Shown here one piece after another: positions 7,213-16,832 of a stretch of 64,000 nt of DNA. The position numbers were made by a program, and so were the translations under genes. This DNA comes from Gemmatimonadota bacterium (GTDB lineage Bacteria > Latescibacterota > UBA2968 > GCA-2709665). The stretch covers positions 158,031 through 222,030 of the forward strand of contig JAPPNU010000001.1 in assembly GCA_028873695.1 (NCBI GenBank), written 5' to 3'. Numbering within the stretch: position 1 is the stretch's first letter; every line of letters starts with the position of its first letter. The notes beneath the pieces were generated by a model. That model was not told the origin of the DNA. It saw only the letters and a list, made by a program, of their open reading frames with translations, and made no database searches.

Positions 7213-9492
7213 CTATCGCACCGTGAACGAACGCACCGCCCGGGTCCGGTTGCCGCAGGCGTCGGTTACGACGACTTCCAGCTTGTGGGTTCCTGCCGTT
7301 AGCGGCTGCCTGGGCCGGGCCTTCACCTGGCCCGCTTCGGGATCGTATTCCGCGATCAGCCGTTTTCCATCCAGATGCATGAGGATATCCTCCTCCCGGC
7401 GGATGCCCGAACCCCGGTCGCCGATGTTGGCGACAAGCCTGGGCCTTCTGTCGGAGACCTTCGCGCGCGGCGCCGGGTGCCGGATTCTCACCAGGGGAGG
7501 CGTCTCATCCAGCAACAGCGCGTAGGTAGAAAAACTCGAGACCTCGGCAGCCACGGCATGCCGCCCCCGAACGGCGCGGTTGCCCACGAATGCCCACGTA
7601 CCGCCCCGGGTCAACCTGTAGATACCCAGGCGCTCCGGCCGGTTGAAGTCCGCCGGGTACCGGAGGACGATTTCAGCCTTGCGCCGGAACGGCACGTCCT
7701 CCGGCCCGCATTGGTACTGCGATCCAACCATCTTCAGGCGTTTTGTCCCTTTTCCCGGAGCGGCCGAGACCCGTCCGAAGAAAGGTTCGTAGACGTCATC
7801 GGGGTCGAAGCGGGCCACCGCCTTGCCGTCGGGGGACCGCACGACCGCACCCCGTTGACCCACCGGCGTCTGTGCGAGGTGTACCACGCTGCGCCCCGCA
7901 GCGCCTTTCCTGTCGACAGCCGACAGGACGGCCGCAATTTCGCCCTGCACGTCCGGATCGAATCGTACAACGGTCTCGTAGCCGTAAAGACTCCGCTGAA
8001 TGACCTCAGGCGTCGTCTCCCCGTTCGCGAGCCGATTCAGGGTTACGACCGGCGGGGCCGACAGCAGTCGTTTCGATACGATGTTCAATACGGCGAATTC
8101 GGGATAATAGCGAACGTCGCAGCCCAGAAGACCTGGCTTCGTGTCGCTCACCTGCGGCGGAACAGGCGCGCAGACCTGAAATCCCTCCGCCTTGAAACGG
8201 TCCCGGGCGCGAACCCTGTAGACCGCATCCGGCGCGTGCGCGAGTTCAACGTCGACCCGCCCGTTCGCGTCCACGTCGACCGCGCTGACGGTAACCCAGG
8301 AACGCCCGCCGTTCGAAGAACGCTCCACAACGACCTTCTGTGGGTTTTCGTCCCGCACCCGCGCCCGCACCCGAACGGTACCGTCCTTCAATTCGGCACG
8401 CGCGTCCAGTACGCGAGGAGCCGAGTTCGCGATCACGTCGAGGTCCACGCGGGAACGATTCCCGGCCGCGTCTTCAACCAGCAACCGGAGTCGATTTCTG
8501 CCCGGTTCCAGGGCAGCGCCGGCGCCGGAGGGTGAGATTCCCGCATACAGGACGCCGTCGCCGACCTTGTACTTCCCGTACATTGGTAGTTGATTGCCCC
8601 TGGAACGGTACAGGTTGTGGTAAATCCCGGCGCCGCGTACTTTCAGAACGAAATTGCGATCCAGTTCGACCTGGTTGACCTGACTGTACGCGAAGATTGT
8701 GTACGTGGTCTCGAAGACCTCGCGGTCGTTTACGTACAGCCGCAGCCGAAAGGGCGCGAAGCGGTTGCTGAGTACGGTCGCATCGGCCCGGTCGTAGGTC
8801 TTGATGCTTACGCCGATGCGGCCGGATATCATGGGCGCGGTGCGTGCGACGTAGCGCTTCAGTTCCGGGCGCCATTTCACGCCGATCGTCGCGGCGTCGG
8901 TCCTGTCGGAAACGCGGGAGCCGGCGTCCATGGGAATCAACGCCAGCGACTGTACGGTCGGCGGAACGGTGTCCTTCACCTCGAAGCCGTGAAGCAACCC
9001 GTTTATGGGCCGCTGATTCCTGTCCCGAATCTCAAAATGCAGATGCGGCACCCCGCTGCCGGTACTTCCGGAATATCCGAGAGTTTCCCCGCGTTCGACC
9101 TGAATCTGGTTCGGTTTGAAGAAGAGATTGACGCTGTAGAAACCCCTTCGCTCCTGTTCCGCCTCGACAACGGCCTGTACCCGGGGCGCAAAGCCCGAAA
9201 GGTGCGCATAGACAGCAGTCCGGCCGTCTTTCAACCGGATGTAGACCACTTTTCCGTATCCCCAGGGCGAGGTCCGGACCCGCCAGACGTACCCGTCGTC
9301 AACGGCCAGCACGGGGTACCCTTCCTTCCCCCATGTCTTGAAGTCGAGCCCGGCATGGAAACGCCGCGGACGGTATTCACCGAAGGAGGAGTTGAGGGCG
9401 GGCGGCGCCGCCATCGGCCAATGGTAGTCTCCGGCTTTCGCGATGCCGGAATCCGCCATGCAGAGACTACACAACAGCAGGATCAGCCGCAT
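7213..9492 (-). CDS. M23-family metallopeptidase with large C-terminal beta-rich region
   Basis: A 759-residue exported protein. A signal peptide covers about residues 1-20. The M23 (LytM/lysostaphin-like) domain lies at about 40-160 with the zinc motifs FHAGLD (His46, Asp50), YAHLSG (His97) and HLHFEI (His150, His152). M23 enzymes cut peptidoglycan cross-links. The remaining 550 residues are beta-rich and include segments resembling Ig-like repeats (VRARVRDENPQKVVVE near 390; a terminal RHPAPRAKVSDRRPRLVANI repeat). The ATG at 9492 is chosen because an AAGGGAGG sits about 10 nt upstream and the signal peptide starts there; an upstream ATG at 9546 is less plausible. All zinc ligands are intact. 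Confidence 0.9.
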   Translation of the reverse strand: MRLILLLCSLCMADSGIAKAGDYHWPMAAPPALNSSFGEYRPRRFHAGLDFKTWGKEGYPVLAVDDGYVWRVRTSPWGYGKVVYIRLKDGRTAVYAHLSGFAPRVQAVVEAEQERRGFYSVNLFFKPNQIQVERGETLGYSGSTGSGVPHLHFEIRDRNQRPINGLLHGFEVKDTVPPTVQSLALIPMDAGSRVSDRTDAATIGVKWRPELKRYVARTAPMISGRIGVSIKTYDRADATVLSNRFAPFRLRLYVNDREVFETTYTIFAYSQVNQVELDRNFVLKVRGAGIYHNLYRSRGNQLPMYGKYKVGDGVLYAGISPSGAGAALEPGRNRLRLLVEDAAGNRSRVDLDVIANSAPRVLDARAELKDGTVRVRARVRDENPQKVVVERSSNGGRSWVTVSAVDVDANGRVDVELAHAPDAVYRVRARDRFKAEGFQVCAPVPPQVSDTKPGLLGCDVRYYPEFAVLNIVSKRLLSAPPVVTLNRLANGETTPEVIQRSLYGYETVVRFDPDVQGEIAAVLSAVDRKGAAGRSVVHLAQTPVGQRGAVVRSPDGKAVARFDPDDVYEPFFGRVSAAPGKGTKRLKMVGSQYQCGPEDVPFRRKAEIVLRYPADFNRPERLGIYRLTRGGTWAFVGNRAVRGRHAVAAEVSSFSTYALLLDETPPLVRIRHPAPRAKVSDRRPRLVANIGDRGSGIRREEDILMHLDGKRLIAEYDPEAGQVKARPRQPLTAGTHKLEVVVTDACGNRTRAVRSFTVR

Positions 9493-9659
9493 CGTAGTCG
9501 GACCTCCCTTTCGGCAACGCGGGCGATTGTCTTTCTCCGGAATCATGCGCGATTCAGTATAGGTATTTTGTTTGCCGGGGTCAAGCGAGCACGGGCTTTT
9601 TCCGGCGGGCAGAAAAAACTTGCCTGCAAATCCGCCTTCCTATAATTTATTGTGTTGTG

Positions 9660-9823
9660 AGAAGCTGTTTTAAAATTACCGGTGAGTTCCCGAGCGCGAG
9701 CGAAAAAGCGACGGTCAAGGCGGGAAAACCCGCCCATATTTGTCTATACGGGCGGGTTTGACCAACGCCGACCGGCGCTTTTGCAGCCGCGCGAAGACCG
9801 CTGGGAATTTTAAGACAGCTTCT
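9660..9823. mobile_element. MITE-like 164-bp imperfect palindrome
   Basis: This noncoding element between the divergent M23 and PpiD-like genes has terminal inverted repeats beginning AGAAGCTGTTTTAAAATT on the left and AGAAGCTGTCTTAAAATT on the complementary right end (17 of 18 match). The similarity continues inward to a central CCCGCCC/GGGCGGG stem at about 9729-9756, so the whole unit can fold on itself. No coding capacity and no clear target duplication. The remaining intergenic sequence from 9493 to 9905 shows nothing else. Confidence 0.65.
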
Positions 9824-9905
9824 TATGTAGTTATTCGGAAAATCCGAGGGCGGGCGGCGCCTCGAAACGCCGCCTTCATTCCTTCCATCGGAGGGTGTAT
9901 CTCGC

Positions 9906-11726
9906 ATGCTCAAAAACCTGCGCAACGTGGTACTCATCAAAGCCATGATGTGGATCGTGGCCATTTCCTTCGTGGCGCTGATGGTCTTCGATTGGGGCGC
10001 CGGCGGTATGACCTGCGCCGGTCCGGGCGATACTGTGGGTGTGATCAACGGTCAGAAGATCAGTCACCAGCAATTCGTCGAAGCTCTCCGCGACGCCTCA
10101 CGCCAGGCCAAAGCCGGTAACAACGCGGAACCGGAAGAGGGCCAGCTCATCCGCCAGATCTGGGACCAGATGGTGGCACAGATCCTGTACGCCCAGCAGA
10201 TCGAGAAACACGATATTGCGGTTTCCGACGCGGAGGTCAACTTCATCAATCGGAATCAGCCCGTTGAATGGGTACAGAGCCAGGAGGTCTTTCAGACCGA
10301 TGGAAGGTTCGATCCCGAGAAGTACGGCAGGTTTCTGGACGACCCCGGCACCTATTCAAGCCCCGAAAGAAAGCAGTTCGTACTGAGCGCCGAATACGCG
10401 GTCAGGCAGGCCGTTCTGATCAGAAAACTGCAGGAAATGGTCGCCGGCGGGGTGAGGGTGACGTCGTCGGAGGTACGGGAAGCATTCGTTCGGCAGAAAG
10501 AGAAAGTCCGTGTCGCCTACGCGGCCGTCGAGGCCTATTCCATCGCCGACTCGCTGGTCTCGGTTTCGGACGACCGGATTCGTGCCTATTATGAAGATCA
10601 CCCTGACGAGTTTCATCGCGAGGCGGCCGTCAATGCCTCCTATGTCGCCTTCGAGAAGAAACCCTCCGCGAAAGACGAAGCCCGCGCCGAAGCCGAAATC
10701 CGCGAACTGCACGCTGAAATCCGCGCGGGTGGAGATTTCGCCGCGCTGGCCGAAAGCAATTCGGAAGATCCCGGCAGCGCGGAACGTGGCGGAGACCTCG
10801 GGTTCTTCGGGCGAGGCAGAATGGTAAAGCCGTTTGAGGACGCGGCCTTTGCCCTCAACCCGGGCGACGTCTCGGAACCCGTGCGGTCCCAGTTCGGATG
10901 GCACGTTCTCAAGGTTGAGGAACGCAAGGGCGAAGGCGACGGGCTCCAGGTACGCGCCCGGCACATCCTGCTGAAAATCCGTCCGGGCAGAGACACGCTG
11001 GACAGCCTCCGTCTCGAGGCCGAAAGTTTCCAGGAGCGGGCGGAAGAATCGGACTTTCTGACGGCGGTGGCCGATCAGAGTCTGCAGGCGAAGGACACGG
11101 GTTTCATCACGGCCGGAGGGTTCTTCCCTCTGTTGGGAAACAGGACGTCCGGGCTGGTCAATTCCTTCCTCAACGCTTCTCCCGGGAGGATTTCTCCAAT
11201 CTACGATACCGAACAGGGCATCTATATCTTCGCCCTCGTGGCAAGGCGCGAGGCGGGACCGCAACCACTGGATGAAGTATTCAGTCGCATTTCAACCAAA
11301 CTCAAGACTGCCGAGAAAGTCAGGATTGCATCCGGGCGAGTCGAACCGCTGCTCGAGGACGTCCGCTCCGGACGAAGCCTTTCGGAGGCCGCAGGCAATC
11401 GCAGTATTCGTTTCGCTGAGTCCGAACTCTTCGGCCGCGACGACTTCGTTCAGGGGGTCGGCCGCAGGAACGCGTTTACCGGCGCGGCCTTCCGGCTTGA
11501 AGCCGGAGCGACCAGCGACGTGGTCACCACGGACCGTGGCGCGTACGTGCTGCAGGTTCTGGAAAGAAAGCCGATCGACGAAACCGAATTCGAGGCGGCG
11601 GGCCCTGAGCTGGTCCAGCGCCTGCGGTCTGAGAAACAGAACGAAGTCCTGGCGGCCTGGTTCAGCGACCTCAAGGAACAGGCGGATATCATCGACAACC
11701 GGCATCTCTTCTACTCGAACTTTTGA
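9906..11726 (+). CDS. PpiD/SurA-like peptidyl-prolyl isomerase, membrane-anchored
   Basis: A 606-residue periplasmic foldase. A single membrane anchor lies at about 12-30 (IKAMMWIVAISFVALMVF), followed by a SurA-type N-terminal chaperone domain (GVINGQKISHQQFVEAL) and a canonical parvulin domain at about 245-340 (RAGGDFAALAESNSED, GGDLGFFGRGRMVKPFEDAAF, SQFGWHVLKVEER). A second, degenerate parvulin-like segment follows at about 350-450, and the C-terminal region is helical. PpiD-type proteins hold and isomerise outer-membrane and secreted proteins emerging from Sec. The ATG at 9906 is preceded by GGAGGG. The gene probably shares a transcript with the kinase-like gene 52 nt downstream. Confidence 0.92.
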   Translation: MLKNLRNVVLIKAMMWIVAISFVALMVFDWGAGGMTCAGPGDTVGVINGQKISHQQFVEALRDASRQAKAGNNAEPEEGQLIRQIWDQMVAQILYAQQIEKHDIAVSDAEVNFINRNQPVEWVQSQEVFQTDGRFDPEKYGRFLDDPGTYSSPERKQFVLSAEYAVRQAVLIRKLQEMVAGGVRVTSSEVREAFVRQKEKVRVAYAAVEAYSIADSLVSVSDDRIRAYYEDHPDEFHREAAVNASYVAFEKKPSAKDEARAEAEIRELHAEIRAGGDFAALAESNSEDPGSAERGGDLGFFGRGRMVKPFEDAAFALNPGDVSEPVRSQFGWHVLKVEERKGEGDGLQVRARHILLKIRPGRDTLDSLRLEAESFQERAEESDFLTAVADQSLQAKDTGFITAGGFFPLLGNRTSGLVNSFLNASPGRISPIYDTEQGIYIFALVARREAGPQPLDEVFSRISTKLKTAEKVRIASGRVEPLLEDVRSGRSLSEAAGNRSIRFAESELFGRDDFVQGVGRRNAFTGAAFRLEAGATSDVVTTDRGAYVLQVLERKPIDETEFEAAGPELVQRLRSEKQNEVLAAWFSDLKEQADIIDNRHLFYSNF

Positions 11727-11778
11727 GCGGAGTCCGGGCGATCCCGTGCTTTTCTGATCCGTCGCCCGACCGCACAGG

Positions 11779-12486
11779 ATGACTCCCGTGGCCGTCGTTA
11801 CCGTCTCACGCCAGCTCGGCAGCATTGGCGACTTTGTCGCATGCCGGGCATCGGAAGTCCTCAGCTACGACTTCGTGGACAAGGACCTGATCACTGAAGT
11901 CGCGAGAGAAGCCAACGTGCCGGAATCCGAAGTCGAGAAATTCGACGAACAGGCGCAAAGTGCGGTAAAACGATTCATCCACAGCCTGATCGTGCCGTCC
12001 CGGTCCGCACCCACGCCCCCGGCCATGCTCTGGGGGCTGGAGTTTCCCTACGAGGTATCGGCGGCGCTGCTTGCCGGCGACGCGACGGTCAACGAGGAAG
12101 AGCACCTTCTGGACCAGAGGGACTACCTCAGATTCCTTCAGGCCACGGTCCACCGCCTTCGGAAACGGGACCGGGTAATCATCGTCGGCCGGGGAGGCCA
12201 GGCGATCCTGCGGGATGACCCCAATACGCTTCACGTCCGCACCGTGGCCCCCCTGGAGAGACGTATCCAGGTCGTGATGGAACGCCTGAAGCCGAGTAAC
12301 CGAAAAGAGGCCGGAGAACTGATTCAGAAAAGCGACAGACGCCGGGCCGCCTACCTCAAAGACAACTACCGCATCAGCTGGGACGATCCCGCCCTGTATC
12401 ACGTTGTCGTAAATACGGGCCGAACAAGCCTTGAATCCGCCGCACGCATCATCCAGCGCGCCGTTAACGCCCTCGGCCGGGCATGA
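11779..12486 (+). CDS. Cytidylate kinase-like family protein
   Basis: A 235-residue protein of the cytidylate-kinase-like family. It starts VAVVTVSRQLGSIGD, the degenerate P-loop region of this family where canonical Cmk has GxxGxGKGT; the conserved Gly-Lys-Ser/Thr is absent here. Other family features are DKDLITEVAREANV at about 35 and IIVGRGGQAILRDDPNTLHVR at about 140. Substrate is unknown for this subgroup, so nucleotide kinase activity should not be assumed. No signal peptide; cytoplasmic. It follows the PpiD-like gene on the same strand. Confidence 0.85.
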   Translation: MTPVAVVTVSRQLGSIGDFVACRASEVLSYDFVDKDLITEVAREANVPESEVEKFDEQAQSAVKRFIHSLIVPSRSAPTPPAMLWGLEFPYEVSAALLAGDATVNEEEHLLDQRDYLRFLQATVHRLRKRDRVIIVGRGGQAILRDDPNTLHVRTVAPLERRIQVVMERLKPSNRKEAGELIQKSDRRRAAYLKDNYRISWDDPALYHVVVNTGRTSLESAARIIQRAVNALGRA

Positions 12487-12683
12487 AAGCGCCAACAGCC
12501 GCACCCACTTCAGAGGCGCCGGGGGGAGAGGTCCCGTTAACGTCCACGAGGACTTGCGAATCCTGGTTCGTCCCTGACGTGCCCGGACCGACCGAACATT
12601 CCTGCCGGGAGCGTTTTCCGATTCCACGATAAGATAACGGCTGCCATCGCGTCCCTGACGTGGATGGCGCGAGGTTCCGATCC

Positions 12684-14810
12684 ATGCCCCCTGAAATCAG
12701 CCGCTCGAGAATGCGATCCATCTCCAACAAGGACCTCTTCGCCGCGATTGACCTGAAGGAGGCAGACCTGAAGCCCGTCCGAAAAGCGGTGAAGGCCGGG
12801 AAATGGAAGCGGGCGGCCGCGGCCTGGGGCGAATACTTTTCCGCACGGAAAACGCCTCTCAATATGGTCGCGCCAACCGGCGACGAGCCGGACCCGGACC
12901 GCATTCGGGAGGCCGAACGCGTTGTCGCGCACGAGATTCAGGGCTGGCACGACCTGACGTACAAGTTCGGAAAGACCGTCGACTTCAACGCGAATTGGGG
13001 GCGTTCGGGCATCTACGGCACCCACTACTGGGGATGGTCCGAGTGCCTGCGGGTCGCGTTCGGGCAAACAGGCGACCCCCGCTACGCGGAATGTTTCGAC
13101 GAGCTGTTCAACCAGTGGTACGAGCAGCGCAACAGCATAGACAACCCCGCCCACCACGACGTCATTTTCTACGAACTCGGGCTGGGGGGCCGCACACCGC
13201 GCTTCATCGATCACTATTTCGCGTACCGGTCCACCGGCATCCTGAGGCCCGTCACCCATCGACGCATGCTGAAATCCATTCTGGGCGCGGGGCGCTGGCT
13301 CTATCTCCTCGAAAAAGACGAAGGCTATCGCAGCGGAAACTGGCAGATGTGCGGCTCGTGGGCGCTCGTCTACGCCGGCGGACTCTTCCCCGAATTCAAG
13401 GAGGCGCGACGCTGGGTCAAAATCGGCGTGAAACGACTTTTGGAGCACGTCGACCGGGACTTTTACGCGGACGGCTGCCACCACGAACGCGCCTCGGGCT
13501 ATGGCTCGTGGTGCACCCGCATCAGCGAGGATCTCCTGGCGTTCTCGGACAGGATCCCTTACATGAGGATGGAAACCGACCTGCGCGCCAGCATCGTACG
13601 GATGTACGACTGGTTCCTGTCCACCACCTCGCCGCTGGGTGAGTCCCAGGGTTTCAACGACGGCGGCATCGGGCCGCAGGAGGGCATATTGCGGCGGGCT
13701 GCCGAACTTACCGGTGACGGCAGGTACCTCTGGCCCGTGCGCGAGAGGATCGAATCCGATTCTCGAATCCGGCCGAAGAAACCGGACTATACGTCCATAG
13801 ACAGACGGCCGTCTGGCTTTGCCGTCATGCGTTCGGACTGGAATAAGGATGCCCGATATCTGATTCTCAACTATGGTCCCTGGGGCGGCGGTCATACGCA
13901 TAACGACCTGCTCGATTTCGAGCTCTACGCCCACGGAGAACCGCTGGCCGTAGAGGCCACCCGCTGGGGGCCCTACGACAACCCGCTCGATCAGTACTTC
14001 CGCTCTCCCCAGGCCCACAACCAGCTTGTGGTCAACGACGCGCCGATGGACCGCGTCCATCACCGCGGCGAGGACGTCGCCTGGGCGACCGGAAGTACAC
14101 TGGACTATTTTTCTTCAATCCACCGGGGATGGGAAGGGAAATTCGGGACCCTCGTGGAGCGGCGCGTCACGTTCCTGAAACCGGACTGTTTCCTGGTATC
14201 CGACGCCGTCTTCGAAGGCCCCCAGCACCATGCGTACACCTGGTACCTCCACGCACCCGCCCGTTGGAAAGGCAGTCGAAGCCGTCTGATCACGACGGGA
14301 CGGCCGGGATTGCAGGTCGTTCCCGCGGAACCCTCGGAGATTCACTACGTCCGTCTCGGGACCTCCTATGAGGCAAGGGACGGCACGCCCGGCAGGTACC
14401 CGAATCGCTACTGGGTCGGCCTGCAGAAATGGGTCCGTGGCGAAGGCGCGAATGCCGTTGTGTACGACGTCGCGCTCGTCCCGTTCAAATCGGAACCTGA
14501 TGACGTCAACGCGTCCCGGCGCACGGCGGCAATCGACGGAAGAACCTGCCGTCCTGAAGTCGCGCGCGGCGTCCGAATTCAGCGCGGCGACCGGGCTGAT
14601 CTCGTGGTCTACGGCATGGAGGGAGAATCCGTTGAATGCGACGGCCTGTCTTTCAGCGGAAAGGTCTGCGTTCTCTCGTTTCAGGAGGAGCGGCCGGTCC
14701 GCGTCGCGGCGCTGGACGGCGGAGACGTATCCTACAACGGCCTGCCGCTGATTCGCACGAAGCGCGCGGGTCTCACCGAACGCGAATTGCAGGCGTCATC
14801 GGATGCGTGA
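12684..14810 (+). CDS. Heparinase II/III-family polysaccharide lyase-like protein
   Basis: A protein of about 708 residues with the heparinase II/III architecture: an N-terminal all-alpha toroid (roughly 60-370; HYWGWSECLRVAFGQTGD, GNWQMCGSWALVYAGGLFPE) and a C-terminal beta-sandwich that opens with GGGHTHNDLLDFELY, the hallmark histidine-bearing motif, continuing VEATRWGPYDNPLDQYF. Such enzymes eliminate uronic-acid-containing glycosidic links (alginate, heparin-like, ulvan-like). Specificity cannot be read from sequence. No signal peptide is visible from any candidate start, so it would be cytoplasmic unless exported otherwise. Candidate starts are GTG 12660, ATG 12684 and ATG 12711; the middle one is chosen for a GCGAGG upstream, with modest confidence. 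Confidence 0.85.
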   Translation: MPPEISRSRMRSISNKDLFAAIDLKEADLKPVRKAVKAGKWKRAAAAWGEYFSARKTPLNMVAPTGDEPDPDRIREAERVVAHEIQGWHDLTYKFGKTVDFNANWGRSGIYGTHYWGWSECLRVAFGQTGDPRYAECFDELFNQWYEQRNSIDNPAHHDVIFYELGLGGRTPRFIDHYFAYRSTGILRPVTHRRMLKSILGAGRWLYLLEKDEGYRSGNWQMCGSWALVYAGGLFPEFKEARRWVKIGVKRLLEHVDRDFYADGCHHERASGYGSWCTRISEDLLAFSDRIPYMRMETDLRASIVRMYDWFLSTTSPLGESQGFNDGGIGPQEGILRRAAELTGDGRYLWPVRERIESDSRIRPKKPDYTSIDRRPSGFAVMRSDWNKDARYLILNYGPWGGGHTHNDLLDFELYAHGEPLAVEATRWGPYDNPLDQYFRSPQAHNQLVVNDAPMDRVHHRGEDVAWATGSTLDYFSSIHRGWEGKFGTLVERRVTFLKPDCFLVSDAVFEGPQHHAYTWYLHAPARWKGSRSRLITTGRPGLQVVPAEPSEIHYVRLGTSYEARDGTPGRYPNRYWVGLQKWVRGEGANAVVYDVALVPFKSEPDDVNASRRTAAIDGRTCRPEVARGVRIQRGDRADLVVYGMEGESVECDGLSFSGKVCVLSFQEERPVRVAALDGGDVSYNGLPLIRTKRAGLTERELQASSDA

Positions 14811-14860
14811 CGGCGAGCCGGGACAGGTGACGACCGGCGTGTGACGACACCGGATTTCCC

Positions 14861-15871
14861 ATGTTCAGTCTGATACAGCTGATCCATCCCGAAGCGGGAC
14901 GGCGCATTGCCGCGGTCGACGGCGACCGGTGCCGGCTGATCGACGGCCACACGTCCATTCACGGTGTGGCGAGCTTCGTTCTGCGGTCCGATACCTCCCT
15001 GGCCGCGGAAATCGAATCAAGTCTCGGCAGGAACTACCAGGACTACGACGCCATCTACCACGGCCGGTCGGAATGGCGGCTGCTGCCCGCGTACGATCAT
15101 CCCGGTGAGCCCTCCCGCTGTCTGGTGGCCGGCACCGGGTTGACCCACAGGGCCAGCGTTGACAACCGGCAGGCCATGCACGAACAGGACGGGGGCGGCG
15201 AAACGCAGGTCACCGACAGCATGCGAATATACGAATGGGGCCTTCAGGGAGGCAGACCGGAGCCCGGAAACGTCGGTGTTTCACCCGAATGGTTCTACAA
15301 GGGAACCGGATCCATCCTGCGCGCGCACGGCGAATCCCTGGTCGTGCCGGCATTCGCGGGCGACGGCGGTGAAGAACCCGAAGTCGCCGGGGCGTACATT
15401 ATCGATTCGGAAGGCAACCCGAGGCGCATCGGCTTCGCCACCGGCAATGAATTCTCAGACCACGTCACCGAGAAGAAGAACTACCTGTATCTGGCGCCGT
15501 CGAAGCTTCGCACCTGTGCCATCGGCCCCGAACTCCTCCTCGATCCCGATTTCGAGAACGTCGGCGGAGACGTTTCCATCGAACGAAACGGAAACGTCGT
15601 CTGGTCCAGAACCATCGCGACGGGCGAGGCCAACATGTCGCACAGCCTGGCCAACCTGGAGCATCACCACTTCAAGTACCTCCCGCACCGCCGGCCTGAC
15701 GATGCACACGTCTTCTTCTTCGGCGCCGACGCCTTCAGTTTCGGTGCCGGCGTCGAACTGGAAGACGGAGACGTCATGGCCATCTCGTGGAACGGCTTCG
15801 GAAGACCGTTGAAGAATCCCCTCCGGATCGAACCGGATGAAGAAACCCTGGTCCGTGTCGAGCCGCTGTGA
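14861..15871 (+). CDS. AraD1/GguC-like protein, FAH superfamily
   Basis: A 336-residue protein of the fumarylacetoacetate-hydrolase superfamily, closest by recall to the AraD1/GguC group linked to L-2-keto-3-deoxyarabonate dehydration. Diagnostic stretches are QVTDSMRIYEWGLQGG, GVSPEWFYKGTGSILR, AYIIDSEGNPRRIGFATGNEFSDH and LEHHHFKYLPHRRPDD. It lies between the heparinase-like gene and an amidohydrolase on the same strand, suggesting a set for degrading a sugar acid released from polysaccharide. No obvious Shine-Dalgarno precedes the ATG. The exact substrate is inference. Confidence 0.82.
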   Translation: MFSLIQLIHPEAGRRIAAVDGDRCRLIDGHTSIHGVASFVLRSDTSLAAEIESSLGRNYQDYDAIYHGRSEWRLLPAYDHPGEPSRCLVAGTGLTHRASVDNRQAMHEQDGGGETQVTDSMRIYEWGLQGGRPEPGNVGVSPEWFYKGTGSILRAHGESLVVPAFAGDGGEEPEVAGAYIIDSEGNPRRIGFATGNEFSDHVTEKKNYLYLAPSKLRTCAIGPELLLDPDFENVGGDVSIERNGNVVWSRTIATGEANMSHSLANLEHHHFKYLPHRRPDDAHVFFFGADAFSFGAGVELEDGDVMAISWNGFGRPLKNPLRIEPDEETLVRVEPL

Positions 15872-15957
15872 GAGGCGTCGGACCAACGCGCATCGGGGAC
15901 GACACGGGGTTCGCGGGAGTGATTCCCTCGTCTCTCCCGGCCTGAAGGACATTAACG

Positions 15958-16803
15958 ATGATCATCGACGTACACGCCCACGTCTTCCGGTATCCCCAGC
16001 ATTTTACCGAACAGTTCCGGCGCCAGGCCATGCGCGCCAGGGGCGACGTGGAGGTCGACCTCACCACCAGCTTTCAAGACTATCGGCAGCATGCGGGGGT
16101 ACCGGTACGCACGATCGCGTTCGGCGGAAAGGCCAGGCTGAGCGGTATCTGGGTGGACGATCACTACGTGGCCGAAACGGTAGCCGGGAACCCGGAGGCA
16201 CTCATCGGCTTCCTGTCGGTCGATCCCACCCAGGAAGGCTGGCAGGACGAATTGAGAGAGGGCCATCAGGATCTCGGCCTGAAGGGAATAAAGCTACTCT
16301 CCATGTACGCCGGCTTCAGGCCCGATGACCCTTCCCTGGAGCCGCTCTGGCGTTACGCCCGGGATCACGGCCTGCCCGTACTCCTGCATACCGGAACCAC
16401 CTTCGTGGCCCAGGCGCCGCTGGAGTGTACGCTTCCCCGCCATCTGGATCCGGTCGCCATTCGTTTTCCGGACGTAAAGATCATCCTCGCGCATCTGGGG
16501 CATCCCTATGAAGGCGAATGCGTCGCTGTTATCCGAAAACACCCCAACGTCTACGCCGACCTCAGCGCCCTGCACTACCGCCCGTTCCAGCTCTACCACA
16601 GCCTGATGCTCGTCCAGGAATACGGCGTCTGGGATAAACTGCTCTTCGGCACGGACTACCCCTTTACCACCGTCGACGCATCGCTGGCCGGCCTGCGCAG
16701 CCTGAACACTATGCTCGAAGGCACCGCGCTGCCCCGCCTCGACCCCGACGAAATCGAATCGGTAATCTGTCGGGACAGCCTCTCCATCCTGAACCTCTCC
16801 TAG
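15958..16803 (+). CDS. Amidohydrolase-family metal-dependent hydrolase
   Basis: A 281-residue TIM-barrel amidohydrolase (Amidohydro_2 type). Metal ligands and active-site residues are visible: VHAH (His6, His8), LLHTGT (His144), ILAHLGHP (His179) and FGTDYP (Asp233). The group includes lactonases and decarboxylases such as those acting on sugar lactones or aromatic acids. A GAAGGA lies upstream of the ATG. Its position after the AraD1-like gene makes a sugar lactone hydrolase plausible but unproven. Cytoplasmic. Confidence 0.88.
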   Translation: MIIDVHAHVFRYPQHFTEQFRRQAMRARGDVEVDLTTSFQDYRQHAGVPVRTIAFGGKARLSGIWVDDHYVAETVAGNPEALIGFLSVDPTQEGWQDELREGHQDLGLKGIKLLSMYAGFRPDDPSLEPLWRYARDHGLPVLLHTGTTFVAQAPLECTLPRHLDPVAIRFPDVKIILAHLGHPYEGECVAVIRKHPNVYADLSALHYRPFQLYHSLMLVQEYGVWDKLLFGTDYPFTTVDASLAGLRSLNTMLEGTALPRLDPDEIESVICRDSLSILNLS

Positions 16804-16832
16804 CCCGATGCGCATCGACACGCGTCGCGCGT

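Noticed and set aside
8590..9645. 351-residue open frame on the plus strand
   Set aside because: Antisense to the M23 peptidase; no signal, no ribosome site and no recognisable family.
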